DNA from: Moraxella boevrei DSM 14165
Lineage (GTDB): Bacteria; Pseudomonadota; Gammaproteobacteria; Pseudomonadales; Moraxellaceae
Assembly (NCBI RefSeq): GCF_000379845.1
Contig: NZ_KB903782.1
Span: 62,143 to 126,142, forward strand
Direction of reading: 5' to 3'
Length of the DNA stretch: 64,000 bases
Position numbers and translations under genes: made by a program. Numbering within the stretch: the first letter of the stretch is position 1; the number at the start of each line of letters is the position of its first letter. Below are positions 28,279 through 37,225 of this stretch, one piece after another. The notes below the pieces were generated by a model. It did no database searches. It had not been told where the DNA came from and worked only from the letters and a program-made list of their open reading frames with translations.

Positions 28279-29007
28279 ATGAGAATTAAACTCTTGGATA
28301 AAATCACAGGCGACTGGGCAAAGGAATGGTCAATTATTTGGTTCTGTGTTGGGCTATGTGCCTTAACTAGCGTATTTTGGTTAACTACCGAACATAAACC
28401 ACTAGATTGGTTTTATCTTTGCGTGTCTTTGGTGGGGCTGTTATGCGTGATTTCACTTAGTTTTCGCCGAAATATCGCAGGGAATGGACTAGGAATGTTA
28501 GCCACCGCAGGCGAAAGCGTGGTTCAAGGCACATCAGGAGCGGTTGGACTGATGTTAGCACCCATGTTTAACTTTTTTACCCACTTATACGGTTTGTTTT
28601 ATTGGACAAAAAATACCGATGGCGACGGTAATATGATACCAAAATCCGCCAACAAAGCGGTGTGGATTTTTACCTTTATCGTGATTGCGATTGGCTTGGC
28701 ATTATTCCCTACCCTAAATGCTTGGTTAGCATCGCAGGGTTTTGCCGTGATTACCGATGACGGTAGCAAGTTTTTGGGTAAAATTGACTTTTTTTGGATT
28801 AACGTGGTGGCTTTTGTGCTGTCAATCACCGCCCAAACCGCGATGATTTTGCGTTATTCGTTTAACTGGTGGCTGTGGATTGTGGTCAATTCGGTGTGGC
28901 TGATTGTCAACTTGATGACGCAAAACTATATTTTTGCCCTACAGACCGTGATTTATCAAGTCAACGCAATCATTGGGCTGTATGAATGGCACCGTAGTGA
29001 ACATTAA
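28279..29007 (+). CDS. pnuC: Nicotinamide riboside transporter PnuC
   Basis: Inner-membrane facilitator that imports nicotinamide riboside for NAD synthesis. Seven hydrophobic segments are evident across 242 residues, for example IIWFCVGLCALTSVFWL, FYLCVSLVGLLCVISL, AVWIFTFIVIAIGLALF and NVVAFVLSITAQTAMIL. The family signature is seen in NFFTHLYGLFYWTKN and near the C-terminus in FNWWLWIVVNSVWLIVN and QTVIYQVNAIIGLYEWHRS. AAAGGATTAGC precedes the ATG. No other nad genes and no obvious NAD riboswitch are adjacent. Its role in NAD supply parallels the pyridine nucleotide transhydrogenase at 47.5 kb. Confidence 0.9.
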   Translation: MRIKLLDKITGDWAKEWSIIWFCVGLCALTSVFWLTTEHKPLDWFYLCVSLVGLLCVISLSFRRNIAGNGLGMLATAGESVVQGTSGAVGLMLAPMFNFFTHLYGLFYWTKNTDGDGNMIPKSANKAVWIFTFIVIAIGLALFPTLNAWLASQGFAVITDDGSKFLGKIDFFWINVVAFVLSITAQTAMILRYSFNWWLWIVVNSVWLIVNLMTQNYIFALQTVIYQVNAIIGLYEWHRSEH

Positions 29008-29096
29008 GCTTTGTTAAAATCGATGAAAAATGATTTTACATTGCCACCAGTTTTTAATAAAATAACAAAGGTTAACTTAAATCGCAGGATATTTGT

Positions 29097-29798
29097 ATGG
29101 ACATTAAAGCCGTTCTTTGCACCGCCCTACTCGCCACTATGTTAACAGGCTGTGCTACTCATGAATTATTGGAAAATAACCGCCAACCCGCCACCTACAC
29201 CAAAACTATTAAACAAACTCTCGTCAACGACCAAGTGCTTGCCTTTGGCAAACCTGCGACTGCTATCAATGGTGTGCCTAGCGATAGCGTGGTCATTGTC
29301 GGCTTAAAACAAAGTTACGTGTTAACTGACGGTTCGGACGAATTTGTCAGCCTGTTAAGCGGACGTTTAAATCCTGAGTTTATCAAACTCACAAAACCGT
29401 TGGACTTTTTTTCCAAAAACAATGACGGACGCTTTGTCGGCACAATCAGTATCAAATACAGCCGTTTAAAAGAAGATATCACCAAAGACGACCGCAATCT
29501 TTTCTTAAAACATGATGCAGATGAATGTACCAATTATAACGAAGAAAAAATGGGTGTACAAAGTTTTTGCTTTGATATGAACCTTGCAGGCATGGTCTAT
29601 CCTGCGGTGAGCAACCAAGCGAGCATGAAACGCTTGAGCAAATATTACCCTGCTAGCATTTACACCGAAACCACACAGACCGTGAACAATCCTGACGTTG
29701 GTAAAGATGCGGGCAAAACTTTGGTATTATTGCCGTTTGCGGTAGCGTTTGATGTGGTAACTTTGCCATTTCAAGCAATCTATGAAATTTTTGATTAA
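29097..29798 (+). CDS. Predicted lipoprotein of unknown function
   Basis: A 233-residue exported protein with signal peptide and lipobox MLTGC (cysteine near residue 19). The mature part has no recognised enzyme motif. The C-terminal block LVLLPFAVAFDVVTLPFQAIYEIFD recalls the PxAxxFDxxTLPxQ ending of small YceK/YidQ-like lipoproteins, but the rest does not match clearly. Two cysteines (ECTNYNEEKMGVQSFCF) could form a disulfide in the periplasm. It follows pnuC by 89 bases on the same strand and ends at a bidirectional terminator. Confidence 0.75.
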   Translation: MDIKAVLCTALLATMLTGCATHELLENNRQPATYTKTIKQTLVNDQVLAFGKPATAINGVPSDSVVIVGLKQSYVLTDGSDEFVSLLSGRLNPEFIKLTKPLDFFSKNNDGRFVGTISIKYSRLKEDITKDDRNLFLKHDADECTNYNEEKMGVQSFCFDMNLAGMVYPAVSNQASMKRLSKYYPASIYTETTQTVNNPDVGKDAGKTLVLLPFAVAFDVVTLPFQAIYEIFD

Positions 29799-29810
29799 TT
29801 TGTATTCGTA

Positions 29811-29856
29811 AAAAAATCCGTTTAAGGTTAATTTTGTTAAACGGATTTTTTGTTTT
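29811..29856. terminator. Bidirectional terminator between the lipoprotein gene and nfsA
   Basis: Arms ATCCGTTTA (29816-29824) and TAAACGGAT (29838-29846), with A-run and T-run, between convergent genes. Confidence 0.8.
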
Positions 29857-29876
29857 TATTCGTGTTAAGTTTAAAA

Positions 29877-30641
29877 TTAACGTTTGGCAAAGCCCTGTTT
29901 GTTTAAATATGGCAAAATTTCTGGGCGAGATGGTTTTGCCAAATAATTTTTGATTTGCGAAATCCAGTCCATATCACTGCCATTTCGCAAGGTTTGGTAA
30001 TAATCTTTTACCGTCTCATTAAAGGCTTCTAACTGCTCAATGCTCGCAGATTGATACTGATTTTCCGACACAATCACGGAGTTTGGCAAGCGTGGACGCA
30101 TCGCAGGTTCTTGGTCAGGATAGCCCAAACACATGCCAAACAACGGCACAACGCCTTGCGGTAATTTTAACAATTCACTAATTTTGTCAATATCATTACG
30201 TAAACTACCGATATATACCCCGCCTAAGCCTAAACTTTCTGCGGTAATCAGCAAGTTTTGGGCAATAATGGTCGCATCAACCGCACCGACGAGAACAACT
30301 TCCGTCCAGTCAATTTGGGCATCGGGCAATAGGGTTTGATGACGCTTGCTGTCCATGCAAAACACCAAAAATTCAGGACTATATTCCACATATGGATGTC
30401 CATATTTTTCGCCTTCTTTGGCATCTTGGGCTTCGGCACAGACACGGCGGATTTGATAACGCAGGGCTTTATCCGTTATCCGAATGATACTCGCCGATTG
30501 CAAATAACCTGATGTTGAACCCGCCATTCCTGCACGGTACAACGTGTTTAGCAGGTCATCGCTAATCGGTTGGTTGGTAAATTTTCGGATAGAGCGGTGG
30601 TTTAACACGGTTTCTAACGTGGGTTTACTGGTTAATGTCAT
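29877..30641 (-). CDS. nfsA: NADPH nitroreductase, NfsA/FRP type
   Basis: FMN-dependent, oxygen-insensitive reductase that transfers two electrons from NADPH to nitro compounds, quinones or flavins. The N-terminal VLNHRSIRKFTNQPISDDLL is the FMN phosphate-binding segment typical of the family. GLGGVYIGSLRNDIDKISELL, VPLFGMCLGYPDQEPAMRPRLP and the basic C-terminal region match NfsA/FRP proteins rather than NfsB. Length 254 is close to E. coli NfsA (240). AAGGAC precedes the ATG. It lies downstream of pssA and rlmJ on the same strand, though with a gap of about 115 bases. A second, unrelated nitroreductase is encoded at 55.4 kb. Confidence 0.85.
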   Translation of the reverse strand: MTLTSKPTLETVLNHRSIRKFTNQPISDDLLNTLYRAGMAGSTSGYLQSASIIRITDKALRYQIRRVCAEAQDAKEGEKYGHPYVEYSPEFLVFCMDSKRHQTLLPDAQIDWTEVVLVGAVDATIIAQNLLITAESLGLGGVYIGSLRNDIDKISELLKLPQGVVPLFGMCLGYPDQEPAMRPRLPNSVIVSENQYQSASIEQLEAFNETVKDYYQTLRNGSDMDWISQIKNYLAKPSRPEILPYLNKQGFAKR

Positions 30642-30757
30642 CGTTTAGTCCTTTTTTATGGTTTGTTAAAAAGATTTAGAATAAATAAACTAATTGGTTA
30701 AGTCTTTGTTATTTTAACACAATTTTTAGCAAAAAAATTTGCCAAAGTGGTTATTTT

Positions 30758-31609
30758 TTAACGAATGGTTGGCTTAGGCTTGACTTTCTCCAAAACTGCC
30801 GACACGATACCGCTTAAGGCATAAATCACACCAATGGCGAGCAGTCCTGCGGGAATGTTGTAAAGCACAATGCCAAGCACAAAAATTATCACAATCAAAG
30901 CAACAAATGGCACCCGTTTTTTGTCAAATTCCTTAAAACTATAATATTTGACATTACTCACCATTAACAGCCCCACCACCACTGACCACACCGCTGACAT
31001 CAAGCCAAAGCTCATGCCTGTGCGTGGTAGCACCGATTGCCAATCCATATTGACCATGACAAAAGTGGCAATCAAAATCGCCGCCAACGGACTTGCCACG
31101 CCAATAAAATATTTTTTATCCACCACACCGATTTGCACATTAAACCGTGCCAACCGCAATGCTGCACACGCCGAATACACAAATGCACACGCAATTCCAA
31201 TCCGCCCAAGCGGTTGTAACGCATAATGATAAATCAATACCGCAGGGGTCAAACCAAACGCAATACAATCCGCCAAACTGTCCAACTGCTCACCAAACGC
31301 ACTTTGGGCTTTTAACATCCGAGCAGCACGACCGTCCATGCCGTCCAAAAATGCCGACACAAAAATCGCCACGCAAGCAGTCATAAAATGCCCTTGCGAA
31401 CTGCTGATAATCGCATAAAAACCCGCCAACAACGATAACAATGTAAAGGAGTTTGGGATAAGATACACGCCTTTTTTTAGCACTTTTTTATCGGCAACTT
31501 GTTCGCTTTCAATCACTTCAATGGTTAAGCCGTCAGTGTCAGCGTCATAGTCTATTGGTTTATCGTCTAGCGGTTTTTCACTTTTTGTTTCATGTTTTAT
31601 CATATTCAT
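30758..31609 (-). CDS. pssA: CDP-diacylglycerol-serine O-phosphatidyltransferase
   Basis: Inner-membrane enzyme that joins serine to CDP-diacylglycerol to make phosphatidylserine, the precursor of phosphatidylethanolamine. The CDP-alcohol phosphatidyltransferase signature is complete: DGMDGRAARML followed by GEQLDSLAD, near residues 89-113. About eight hydrophobic segments are visible after an acidic cytoplasmic N-terminus of roughly 45 residues. This is the multi-span (Bacillus-like, PssA type II) form, not the E. coli phospholipase D-like PssA. Length 283. It is probably co-transcribed with rlmJ, 29 bases upstream. Confidence 0.92.
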   Translation of the reverse strand: MNMIKHETKSEKPLDDKPIDYDADTDGLTIEVIESEQVADKKVLKKGVYLIPNSFTLLSLLAGFYAIISSSQGHFMTACVAIFVSAFLDGMDGRAARMLKAQSAFGEQLDSLADCIAFGLTPAVLIYHYALQPLGRIGIACAFVYSACAALRLARFNVQIGVVDKKYFIGVASPLAAILIATFVMVNMDWQSVLPRTGMSFGLMSAVWSVVVGLLMVSNVKYYSFKEFDKKRVPFVALIVIIFVLGIVLYNIPAGLLAIGVIYALSGIVSAVLEKVKPKPTIR

Positions 31610-31638
31610 TCCATTTTTTTAAATTATTTTTTAAAAAA

Positions 31639-32523
31639 TTATTCACCGACTAACCATTCTACTTTAACTTTTTGGTCAACCGCCATCGCTGGGCTATCAG
31701 GGTGTTGCAAAATTGGTTGTAAATATTGCAAAATTTCATCAACGTGTTTGTCAAACTGATACGGCGGATTAATAATTAGCATTCCTGTACCATTTAAACC
31801 CATTGGCAAATCGGTTGGGTAAATATTTAGTTCACAGATTAACTGTTTTTTGATACCTGTGCGTTTCATTTTTTTGTAAAAAAGTGCCACCGCTTCCCTA
31901 TTTTTTATCGGATACCACAAGGCAAAAATCCCTGTTGCCCATTTTTTATGAGCCTTTTGCAACAAATCTACCAACGCCGAAAAGTCTTTATACTCCTGTT
32001 CAAATGGTGGGTCAATCAAGATAAGCCCACGTTTTTCCGCAGGGGGAATAACCGCCAAAATCCCTTCGTAGGCATTGCGATGAGCAATACCAATCGGCAA
32101 TTGGTGCAGTTGATAATTTAAGGCATCGTACTCATCGGCTTTAAATTCAAAAGCGTCGGCACGGTTTTTGATACCTGTCGCTTCTTGCTGTTTTTGGATA
32201 TGACGAGCAATAAACCAAGGCGAACCTGTGTACACATATTTATCATAAAACTTACGAGCATATGCCAAATCATTGAGATAAGTTTGCACCGCTTCTGGGG
32301 CGTTTTGATTATCTACCGACAAAAGTTTGTTTACACCACCCAAGGCTTCGCCTGTTTTTTTGGTTTCTACACTTGCCAACGAGTACAAACCACGTCCACC
32401 ATACGCATCTAGCGTATAAAAAGGCTTGGGTTTTTGGCTTAATTGTGCTAATAACTGTAACAATAAAACGTGTTTGACCACATCGGCAAAATTACCTGCG
32501 TGGTAGGCGTGTTGATAGTTCAT
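31639..32523 (-). CDS. rlmJ: 23S rRNA (adenine-2030-N6)-methyltransferase
   Basis: Methylates N6 of A2030 in 23S rRNA using S-adenosylmethionine. The N-terminus MNYQHAYHAGNFADVVKHV is nearly diagnostic of RlmJ. The catalytic motif IV is LIDPPFE near residue 166, and YDAYGGRG-like SAM-binding sequence (LDAYGGRGLYSL) lies near 38-50. The C-terminal half contains ALWYPIKNREAV and LPMGLNGTGMLIINPPY. Length 294 versus 280 in E. coli. GAGAAACTC precedes the ATG. Confidence 0.93.
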   Translation of the reverse strand: MNYQHAYHAGNFADVVKHVLLLQLLAQLSQKPKPFYTLDAYGGRGLYSLASVETKKTGEALGGVNKLLSVDNQNAPEAVQTYLNDLAYARKFYDKYVYTGSPWFIARHIQKQQEATGIKNRADAFEFKADEYDALNYQLHQLPIGIAHRNAYEGILAVIPPAEKRGLILIDPPFEQEYKDFSALVDLLQKAHKKWATGIFALWYPIKNREAVALFYKKMKRTGIKKQLICELNIYPTDLPMGLNGTGMLIINPPYQFDKHVDEILQYLQPILQHPDSPAMAVDQKVKVEWLVGE

Positions 32524-32672
32524 GAGTTTCTCAAAATCGCTAGTAAATGGTTAACCAAATATGTTAGCATATTACAGCCGTTTTTTGGAAAAATTTGCAC
32601 AATTTTGTGTAAATTTTGGTCAAGTTATAATCATAAAATACATAGACGCTTTAAAAATATTGGAGAAAAGCC

Positions 32673-33269
32673 ATGTTTAATACCGATTGGCACATCAAAA
32701 TTCATGAACATTATTTGTCAAATTTTGAAAAAACAGGCGTGTTTGTGCTTGATGATTGTTTTGCCACCGCAGATTTATTGGCATTACAAAGCGAAAGCGG
32801 GCTGATTGACTATCAACAAGCCCACCTAACCAATGGCGAACGCCTTAGCAATATTCGTGGCGATAGTATTCGTTGGATTGATGAAAACTGTACAATCGGT
32901 ACACATTATTTAACCAGTATTGAAAAACTCGGTGAATTTTTTAACCACACGTTTTTTGCAGGGATTCAGCGAGCCGAAGCCCATTATGCCTGTTATACCG
33001 CAGGTTTTGGCTATGATTGGCATACCGACAATCCCAAAGGGCGAGATGAGCGAGTAATTTCGGCAGTGTTTTATCTTAATGATAATTGGACAGATGCGGA
33101 CGGCGGACACATTCATGTGGTGGATAAAACCGAAAAGACCCAAATTTTAACACCAAGAGCCAATCGGTTGGTCGTGTTTGACAGCAATTTGTTACACAAA
33201 GTTGCCATTACCCACAAAACACGCTTTTCCATTGCCACATGGCTACGCCGAGATACAGGGATTTGGTAA
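32673..33269 (+). CDS. 2-oxoglutarate/Fe(II)-dependent oxygenase (prolyl 4-hydroxylase-like)
   Basis: A 198-residue cytoplasmic dioxygenase of the P4Hc/SM-20 type. The iron triad is visible: HTDNPKG (His and Asp near 115-117) and the distal His in NLLHKVAITHKTRFSIATW, with the 2-oxoglutarate-binding Arg in TRFSIA. ISAVFYLNDNWTDADGGHIHV is the characteristic strand pair. GGAGAAAAGCC precedes the ATG. The likely substrate is a protein proline or arginine, but nothing in the neighbourhood identifies it. It diverges from rlmJ and is followed by ung. Confidence 0.87.
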   Translation: MFNTDWHIKIHEHYLSNFEKTGVFVLDDCFATADLLALQSESGLIDYQQAHLTNGERLSNIRGDSIRWIDENCTIGTHYLTSIEKLGEFFNHTFFAGIQRAEAHYACYTAGFGYDWHTDNPKGRDERVISAVFYLNDNWTDADGGHIHVVDKTEKTQILTPRANRLVVFDSNLLHKVAITHKTRFSIATWLRRDTGIW

Positions 33270-33362
33270 CGGGCTTTAATAACAGATATTTAGTAAATGG
33301 TCAAACCCATAAAAATTTGCTAAAATAATTAAGAACCTGTGTTGACAAACTTTTGGAAAATT

Positions 33363-34079
33363 ATGAATAATCTTACCGCAGAACAACAAGCCATCTTAGC
33401 AAATGTGCGAATGCCTGATGACTGGAAAAACGCCCTAGCCGATACCTTAACGTCTGAAAATATGGCAAACATCCGTCAATTTTTAAAAAATCAATATGCT
33501 CAAAACAAAGAAATTTATCCACCTGCCAAATTAATGTTTAATGCCTTTGATTTAACCCCATTATCACAAGTCAAAGTGGTAATTTTGGGGCAAGACCCCT
33601 ATCATGGGGCAGGTCAAGCCATGGGACTGTCTTTTAGCGTGCCAAAAACGATACCAAAACCGCCAAGTTTGCAAAATATCTTAAAAGAATTATCAACTGA
33701 TTTGAACATTGCTCCGTCTGCTCACGGTGATTTGAGTCATTGGGCAAAGCAAGGTGTATTATTACTTAACAGTATGTTAAGTGTAGAAGCAGGACAAGCA
33801 GGCAGTCATCAAGGTATCGGCTGGGAACAGTTTACCGATGCGGTGATTGATGCGGTGAATGAAAACTGCAAACATTGCGTATTTATTTTGTGGGGGGCAT
33901 ACGCTCAGAAAAAAGGGCGGTTTATCAATCCGCAAAAACATCTGATTTTGACCGCAACCCACCCTTCACCCTTGGGGGCAAATCGGGGTGGTTTTTTTGG
34001 TACACAACCATTTTCCAAAACCAATGATTATTTGATGTCGTATGGCAAAAGTCCAATTGATTGGCAGTTGCCACAATGA
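33363..34079 (+). CDS. ung: Uracil-DNA glycosylase
   Basis: Removes uracil from DNA as the first step of base-excision repair. The family 1 motifs are intact: GQDPYHGAGQAMGLSFSV near residue 74 with the catalytic Asp, LLLNSMLSVEAGQAGSH, and HPSPLGANRGGFFG near 200 with the catalytic His. The start at 33363 follows GGAAAATT; an earlier in-frame start gives eight extra residues without a ribosome site. Length 238 is standard. Its TGA overlaps the ATG of tadA by four bases (ATGA), indicating coupled translation. Confidence 0.97.
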   Translation: MNNLTAEQQAILANVRMPDDWKNALADTLTSENMANIRQFLKNQYAQNKEIYPPAKLMFNAFDLTPLSQVKVVILGQDPYHGAGQAMGLSFSVPKTIPKPPSLQNILKELSTDLNIAPSAHGDLSHWAKQGVLLLNSMLSVEAGQAGSHQGIGWEQFTDAVIDAVNENCKHCVFILWGAYAQKKGRFINPQKHLILTATHPSPLGANRGGFFGTQPFSKTNDYLMSYGKSPIDWQLPQ

Positions 34080-34615
34080 TTACCAAAAATTTTGTGATTG
34101 AAAAAACAGAAAAATTAGATTTGTGCAAATCAGAATTGGACAAAAGCTTTATGCAAATCGCCCTAGCCTGTGCCAAATACGGTGCAACGCTTGGCGAAGT
34201 GCCTGTCGGTGCAGTATTGGTGTATCAAGGCAACATCATCGCAACAGGTTACAATCAGCCGATTTTAACCAAAAACGCCACCGCTCATGCCGAAATGGTC
34301 GCCATTTGGCACGCCTGCCAACGCTTTAACAATTATCGCCTACCTCACGGCTGTGAGTTGTTCGTGACCCTTGAGCCGTGTACCATGTGTTTGGGAGCGA
34401 TTATTCATGCAAGAGTATCTCGCTTGGTATTCGCCACTGCCGAACCCCGTGCAGGAATGCTGATTAGTCAACAAAATTTTGCCCAAAAGACCTTTTATAA
34501 CCATGACTTACAAGTAGAACATGGCTTATTAGCCGACAATAGTCGTAAATTATTGCAAGATTTTTTTCGGCAAAAACGCCAATCCCAAAAAGCCCACAAA
34601 CTCAAAGTAAAATAG
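34076..34615 (+). CDS. tadA: tRNA-specific adenosine deaminase
   Basis: Deaminates adenosine-34 to inosine in the anticodon of tRNA-Arg(ACG), essential for reading CGN codons. Zinc and catalytic motifs are ATAHAEMVAI (near 70) and TLEPCTMCLGAI (near 100-105). The conserved EVPVGAVLV opening strand and GMLISQQNF-like substrate segment are present. The ATG at 34076 overlaps the ung stop, and this start gives 179 residues with an N-terminal extension of about 18 residues relative to compact TadA proteins. A terminator follows directly. Confidence 0.95.
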   Translation: MITKNFVIEKTEKLDLCKSELDKSFMQIALACAKYGATLGEVPVGAVLVYQGNIIATGYNQPILTKNATAHAEMVAIWHACQRFNNYRLPHGCELFVTLEPCTMCLGAIIHARVSRLVFATAEPRAGMLISQQNFAQKTFYNHDLQVEHGLLADNSRKLLQDFFRQKRQSQKAHKLKVK

Positions 34616-34618
34616 CCA

Positions 34619-34655
34619 TAAAAAAAGCAGAAAATCTAAATTTCTGCTTTTTTAT
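34619..34655. terminator. Bidirectional terminator between tadA and the HopJ-like gene
   Basis: Arms AGCAGAAA (34626-34633) and TTTCTGCT (34641-34648), with A-run and T-run, between convergent genes. Confidence 0.85.
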
Positions 34656-34665
34656 CATCAACCAA

Positions 34666-35016
34666 TTATTTTTTTAAAGTTAAGGCATTTTTTGCCATTA
34701 AAAAACCTTGCCAACCATAAAACATAAAATTACGGATATTGGCGTGGTCATCACCGTGTGGCGTAGCTTTTACCGCATCATAATGTTCGGCAAATAGTTT
34801 TAACGTATCCACTTGGCTTAGCTGATTGGCTTTGGCAAAGGCAAAAACTTTAGCACTACCTTCGTTTTCACCTGCATCACTATGAGCTAAGCCATTGGTA
34901 AACGCAACAGGCTGATAATCGTAATATTGAGCAATAGTCTGTAAAACGCCTTGAAAATCAATGGTTTTATTATCAATTTTTGTTAACAATGCCGATAAAG
35001 CAAGTTTATCAATCAC
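34666..35016 (-). CDS. HopJ-family conserved protein
   Basis: A 116-residue protein of the family named after the Pseudomonas syringae type III effector HopJ, though most members occur as housekeeping proteins in bacteria without type III secretion. The conserved core is evident: VLQTIAQYYDYQPVAFTNGL, AGENEGSAKVFAFAKANQLS, and HGDDHANIRNFMFYGWQG. The start is a GTG at 35016 with a strong AAGGAG site. No signal peptide. It lies 38 bases downstream of csrA in the same orientation and may be co-transcribed with it. The function is unknown. Confidence 0.85.
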   Translation of the reverse strand: MIDKLALSALLTKIDNKTIDFQGVLQTIAQYYDYQPVAFTNGLAHSDAGENEGSAKVFAFAKANQLSQVDTLKLFAEHYDAVKATPHGDDHANIRNFMFYGWQGFLMAKNALTLKK

Positions 35017-35054
35017 GTTAAAATCTCCTTTGGTTTTAATGTTTAACGCCTGTC

Positions 35055-35576
35055 TTAACGATTATAATAATCATCTTCAAATGGGTCAAATGACGGATTA
35101 AAATTTTTGTTTTCACCCACATTTTCGCCTAAATTCGGTTGCCCCATATTCGGCTGTGGAAAATTACGATTTTCCAAGTGGTTCATTTGGGCATTGCTAC
35201 GCAAATGTTCGTTCATACTACGGTCATAGTTGACTTGGTTGCGGTCAAAACGCTCACGGTTGTAACCACGATAGCCATGATTATGATGATTTTGGTAGCC
35301 TTGATTGTTGCGATAGCCATGATTTTGATGATTTTGGTAGTTTTGTTGCTCAAAAGCACGGTGTTCTGGGCTGTAGCTTGGCATACCGAACGTTGGCGTA
35401 TACTCTTGCCCACGCTCATGCAAGATACGTTGGTAAATCTCTTCACGATGCACCGCAATATCTTTGGGAGCATTGACGCCCAATCGCACTTGGTTGCCTT
35501 TGACACCCAGTACAGTTACGCTGACTTCATCACCAATCATCAAGGTTTCGCCGACACGACGCGTTAGAATTAACAT
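35055..35576 (-). CDS. csrA: Carbon storage regulator CsrA with long disordered tail
   Basis: RNA-binding dimer that represses or activates translation by binding GGA motifs in mRNA leaders. The true start is the ATG at 35576 ([18 protein letters not shown]), which has a GGAG site; a longer in-frame reading adds 23 residues without family similarity. Residues 1-60 form the canonical fold: [32 protein letters not shown]. Canonical CsrA ends near residue 61; here 112 more residues follow, rich in Asn, His, Gln, Tyr, Gly and Arg, with an imperfect tandem repeat around [14 protein letters not shown] and [14 protein letters not shown] (about 97-124), then an acidic end ([11 protein letters not shown]). 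Moraxellaceae CsrA proteins are known to be extended, but this tail is unusually long. Confidence 0.93.
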   Translation of the reverse strand: MLILTRRVGETLMIGDEVSVTVLGVKGNQVRLGVNAPKDIAVHREEIYQRILHERGQEYTPTFGMPSYSPEHRAFEQQNYQNHQNHGYRNNQGYQNHHNHGYRGYNRERFDRNQVNYDRSMNEHLRSNAQMNHLENRNFPQPNMGQPNLGENVGENKNFNPSFDPFEDDYYNR

Positions 35577-35941
35577 GTTCACACTCCTTATGTTACAATG
35601 GTCATAAAATTTGCAAACTAATTGCCCAAAAAAGTATGTTAGCAAAAATGGGTTTTTGTTCGCTGGATTGAAGGGGTTTTAATAAAAAGAAAAGTCGTCA
35701 TTTGCCCAAATGACGGTTTTATTATAAGTCCTTTTATCCATTTTACCAACTACTTTTTGACAGAAGGTAAAAAAATCTTATGGCTTGTTGCCCCATAATC
35801 TTGTTAAAGTTTTGTTGAAAAAAGTTGGGTTCAATATAAAAAAGGTTAATGCCATATTATAACAGCATTAACCAAATTTCACTACTTTTTTTACAAGATT
35901 GTTTGACAAAATTTGTTAACCAAATTGTTAAAAATTATCAA
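35577..35941. other. Intergenic region between lysC and csrA
   Basis: About 365 bases without a gene. It holds the lysC terminator (35838-35873), a hairpin with perfect arms CGTCATTTG (35697-35705) and CAAATGACG (35707-35715) with T-rich tails on both strands, and an imperfect inverted repeat TTATGG...CCATAA near 35778-35797. The csrA promoter must lie here; no single -35/-10 pair stands out. The nine-base hairpin sits in the presumed csrA leader or upstream of it. Confidence 0.5.
35838..35873 (-). terminator. Terminator after lysC
   Basis: Perfect nine-base arms GGTTAATGC (35873-35865) and GCATTAACC (35852-35844), followed on the minus strand by a T-run. Confidence 0.8.
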
Positions 35942-37225
35942 TTATAATCCTGCGACTTTACTTTCGCCGTCTTTACGGTCAAGCCCAAAAGCGGTATGTA
36001 GTGCTTTTACCGCTTTTTCAAGATGTTGCTCTTGCACGATAACTGATACTTTGATTTCGCTGGTTGATACCATTTCAATGTTGATGTGGTTTTCTGCCAA
36101 AACTTGGAACATTTTGCTGGCAACACCTGCGTGTGAACGCATCCCCACGCCAACGAGCGAGACTTTCACGACTTTGTCTTGTCCAATAACTTTGCTACCG
36201 CCAATTTCATTCACGTGTTGATTTAAAATGTCTAAAGCTTTTTGATAATCGCCACGGTTTACAGTAAAGGTAAAATCGGTTAAACCTTCGGTAGATAAGT
36301 TTTGGATAATCATATCTACTTCGATGTTAGCATCGCTAATCGGTGTTAAAATCGCTGATGCAATTCCCGGACGGTCTGGCACATCACGAATGGTAATTTT
36401 GGCTTCATCACGTGTAAAGGCAATGCCTGAAATAATAGGTTGTTCCATGCTATCTCCATTGTCGGTAGTAATCAATGTACCGACATTTTGTTTAAAATTA
36501 TCATCAAATTTACCGTCCACATTTTCATCAAAACTAGACAGTACACGCAATGGTACTTGATATTTACCTGCAAATTCTACGGAACGAATTTGCAAAACTT
36601 TTGAGCCAAGACTTGCCATCTCAAGCATTTCTTCAAAAGTGATTTTATCAAGTTTTTTGGCTTTTGGCGTAACGCGTGGGTCGGTGGTATAAACGCCGTC
36701 CACATCGGTATAAATTTGGCATTCATCGGCATTTAATGCTGCCGCCAACGCCACGCCTGTGGTATCTGAACCGCCACGCCCCAAGGTATTAATATCGCCT
36801 TTGTCGTCCACGCCCTGAAATCCTGCGACAATCACCACCATACCTACATCTAAGGCTTGGCGAAGTTGACTGTCATCAATGTGCTGAATGCGGGCTTTAG
36901 TGTGGCTGTCATCCGTACGAATAGCGACTTGTCCGCCTGTCATGGATTTAGCATTCACGCCGATTTCTTTGAGTGCCATGGCTAATAAAGCAATAGACAC
37001 TTGTTCACCCGTTGACACCATTTGATCGTATTCTCGTGGGTCTGGGTTGGGGCTGATGTCCTTTGCTAAACCGATTAAGCGGTTGGTTTCGCCACTCATT
37101 GCCGATACGACCACAACGACTTGGTGCCCATTTTCATGCCAACGTTTGACACGCTGTGCCACGTTTTTGATACGGTCGGTTGTCCCCATGGACGTTCCGC
37201 CGTATTTTTGTACGATTAATGCCAT
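35942..37225 (-). CDS. lysC: Aspartate kinase
   Basis: Phosphorylates aspartate in the first step of lysine, threonine and methionine synthesis. The catalytic domain begins with VQKYGGTSMGTTDRI and includes VVVVSAMSGETNRLIGL and GRGGSDTTGVALAAAL. Two ACT domains follow (about 265-340 and 345-410), for example ITIRDVPDRPGIASAIL and VSLVGVGMRSHAGVASKMF, the site of feedback control by lysine and threonine. Length 427 fits the Pseudomonas-type enzyme with the possibility of an internal start for a beta subunit; I did not identify one. AAGGG precedes the ATG. No lysine riboswitch-like structure is seen in the 200 bases upstream. Confidence 0.95.
   Translation of the reverse strand: MALIVQKYGGTSMGTTDRIKNVAQRVKRWHENGHQVVVVVSAMSGETNRLIGLAKDISPNPDPREYDQMVSTGEQVSIALLAMALKEIGVNAKSMTGGQVAIRTDDSHTKARIQHIDDSQLRQALDVGMVVIVAGFQGVDDKGDINTLGRGGSDTTGVALAAALNADECQIYTDVDGVYTTDPRVTPKAKKLDKITFEEMLEMASLGSKVLQIRSVEFAGKYQVPLRVLSSFDENVDGKFDDNFKQNVGTLITTDNGDSMEQPIISGIAFTRDEAKITIRDVPDRPGIASAILTPISDANIEVDMIIQNLSTEGLTDFTFTVNRGDYQKALDILNQHVNEIGGSKVIGQDKVVKVSLVGVGMRSHAGVASKMFQVLAENHINIEMVSTSEIKVSVIVQEQHLEKAVKALHTAFGLDRKDGESKVAGL

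Noticed and set aside
33889-33897. Runs of six G/C in ung and msbA as phase-variation tracts
   Set aside because: Six-base runs are near background, both genes are core functions, and only the seven-G run in hsdS lies in a gene class known for such switching.
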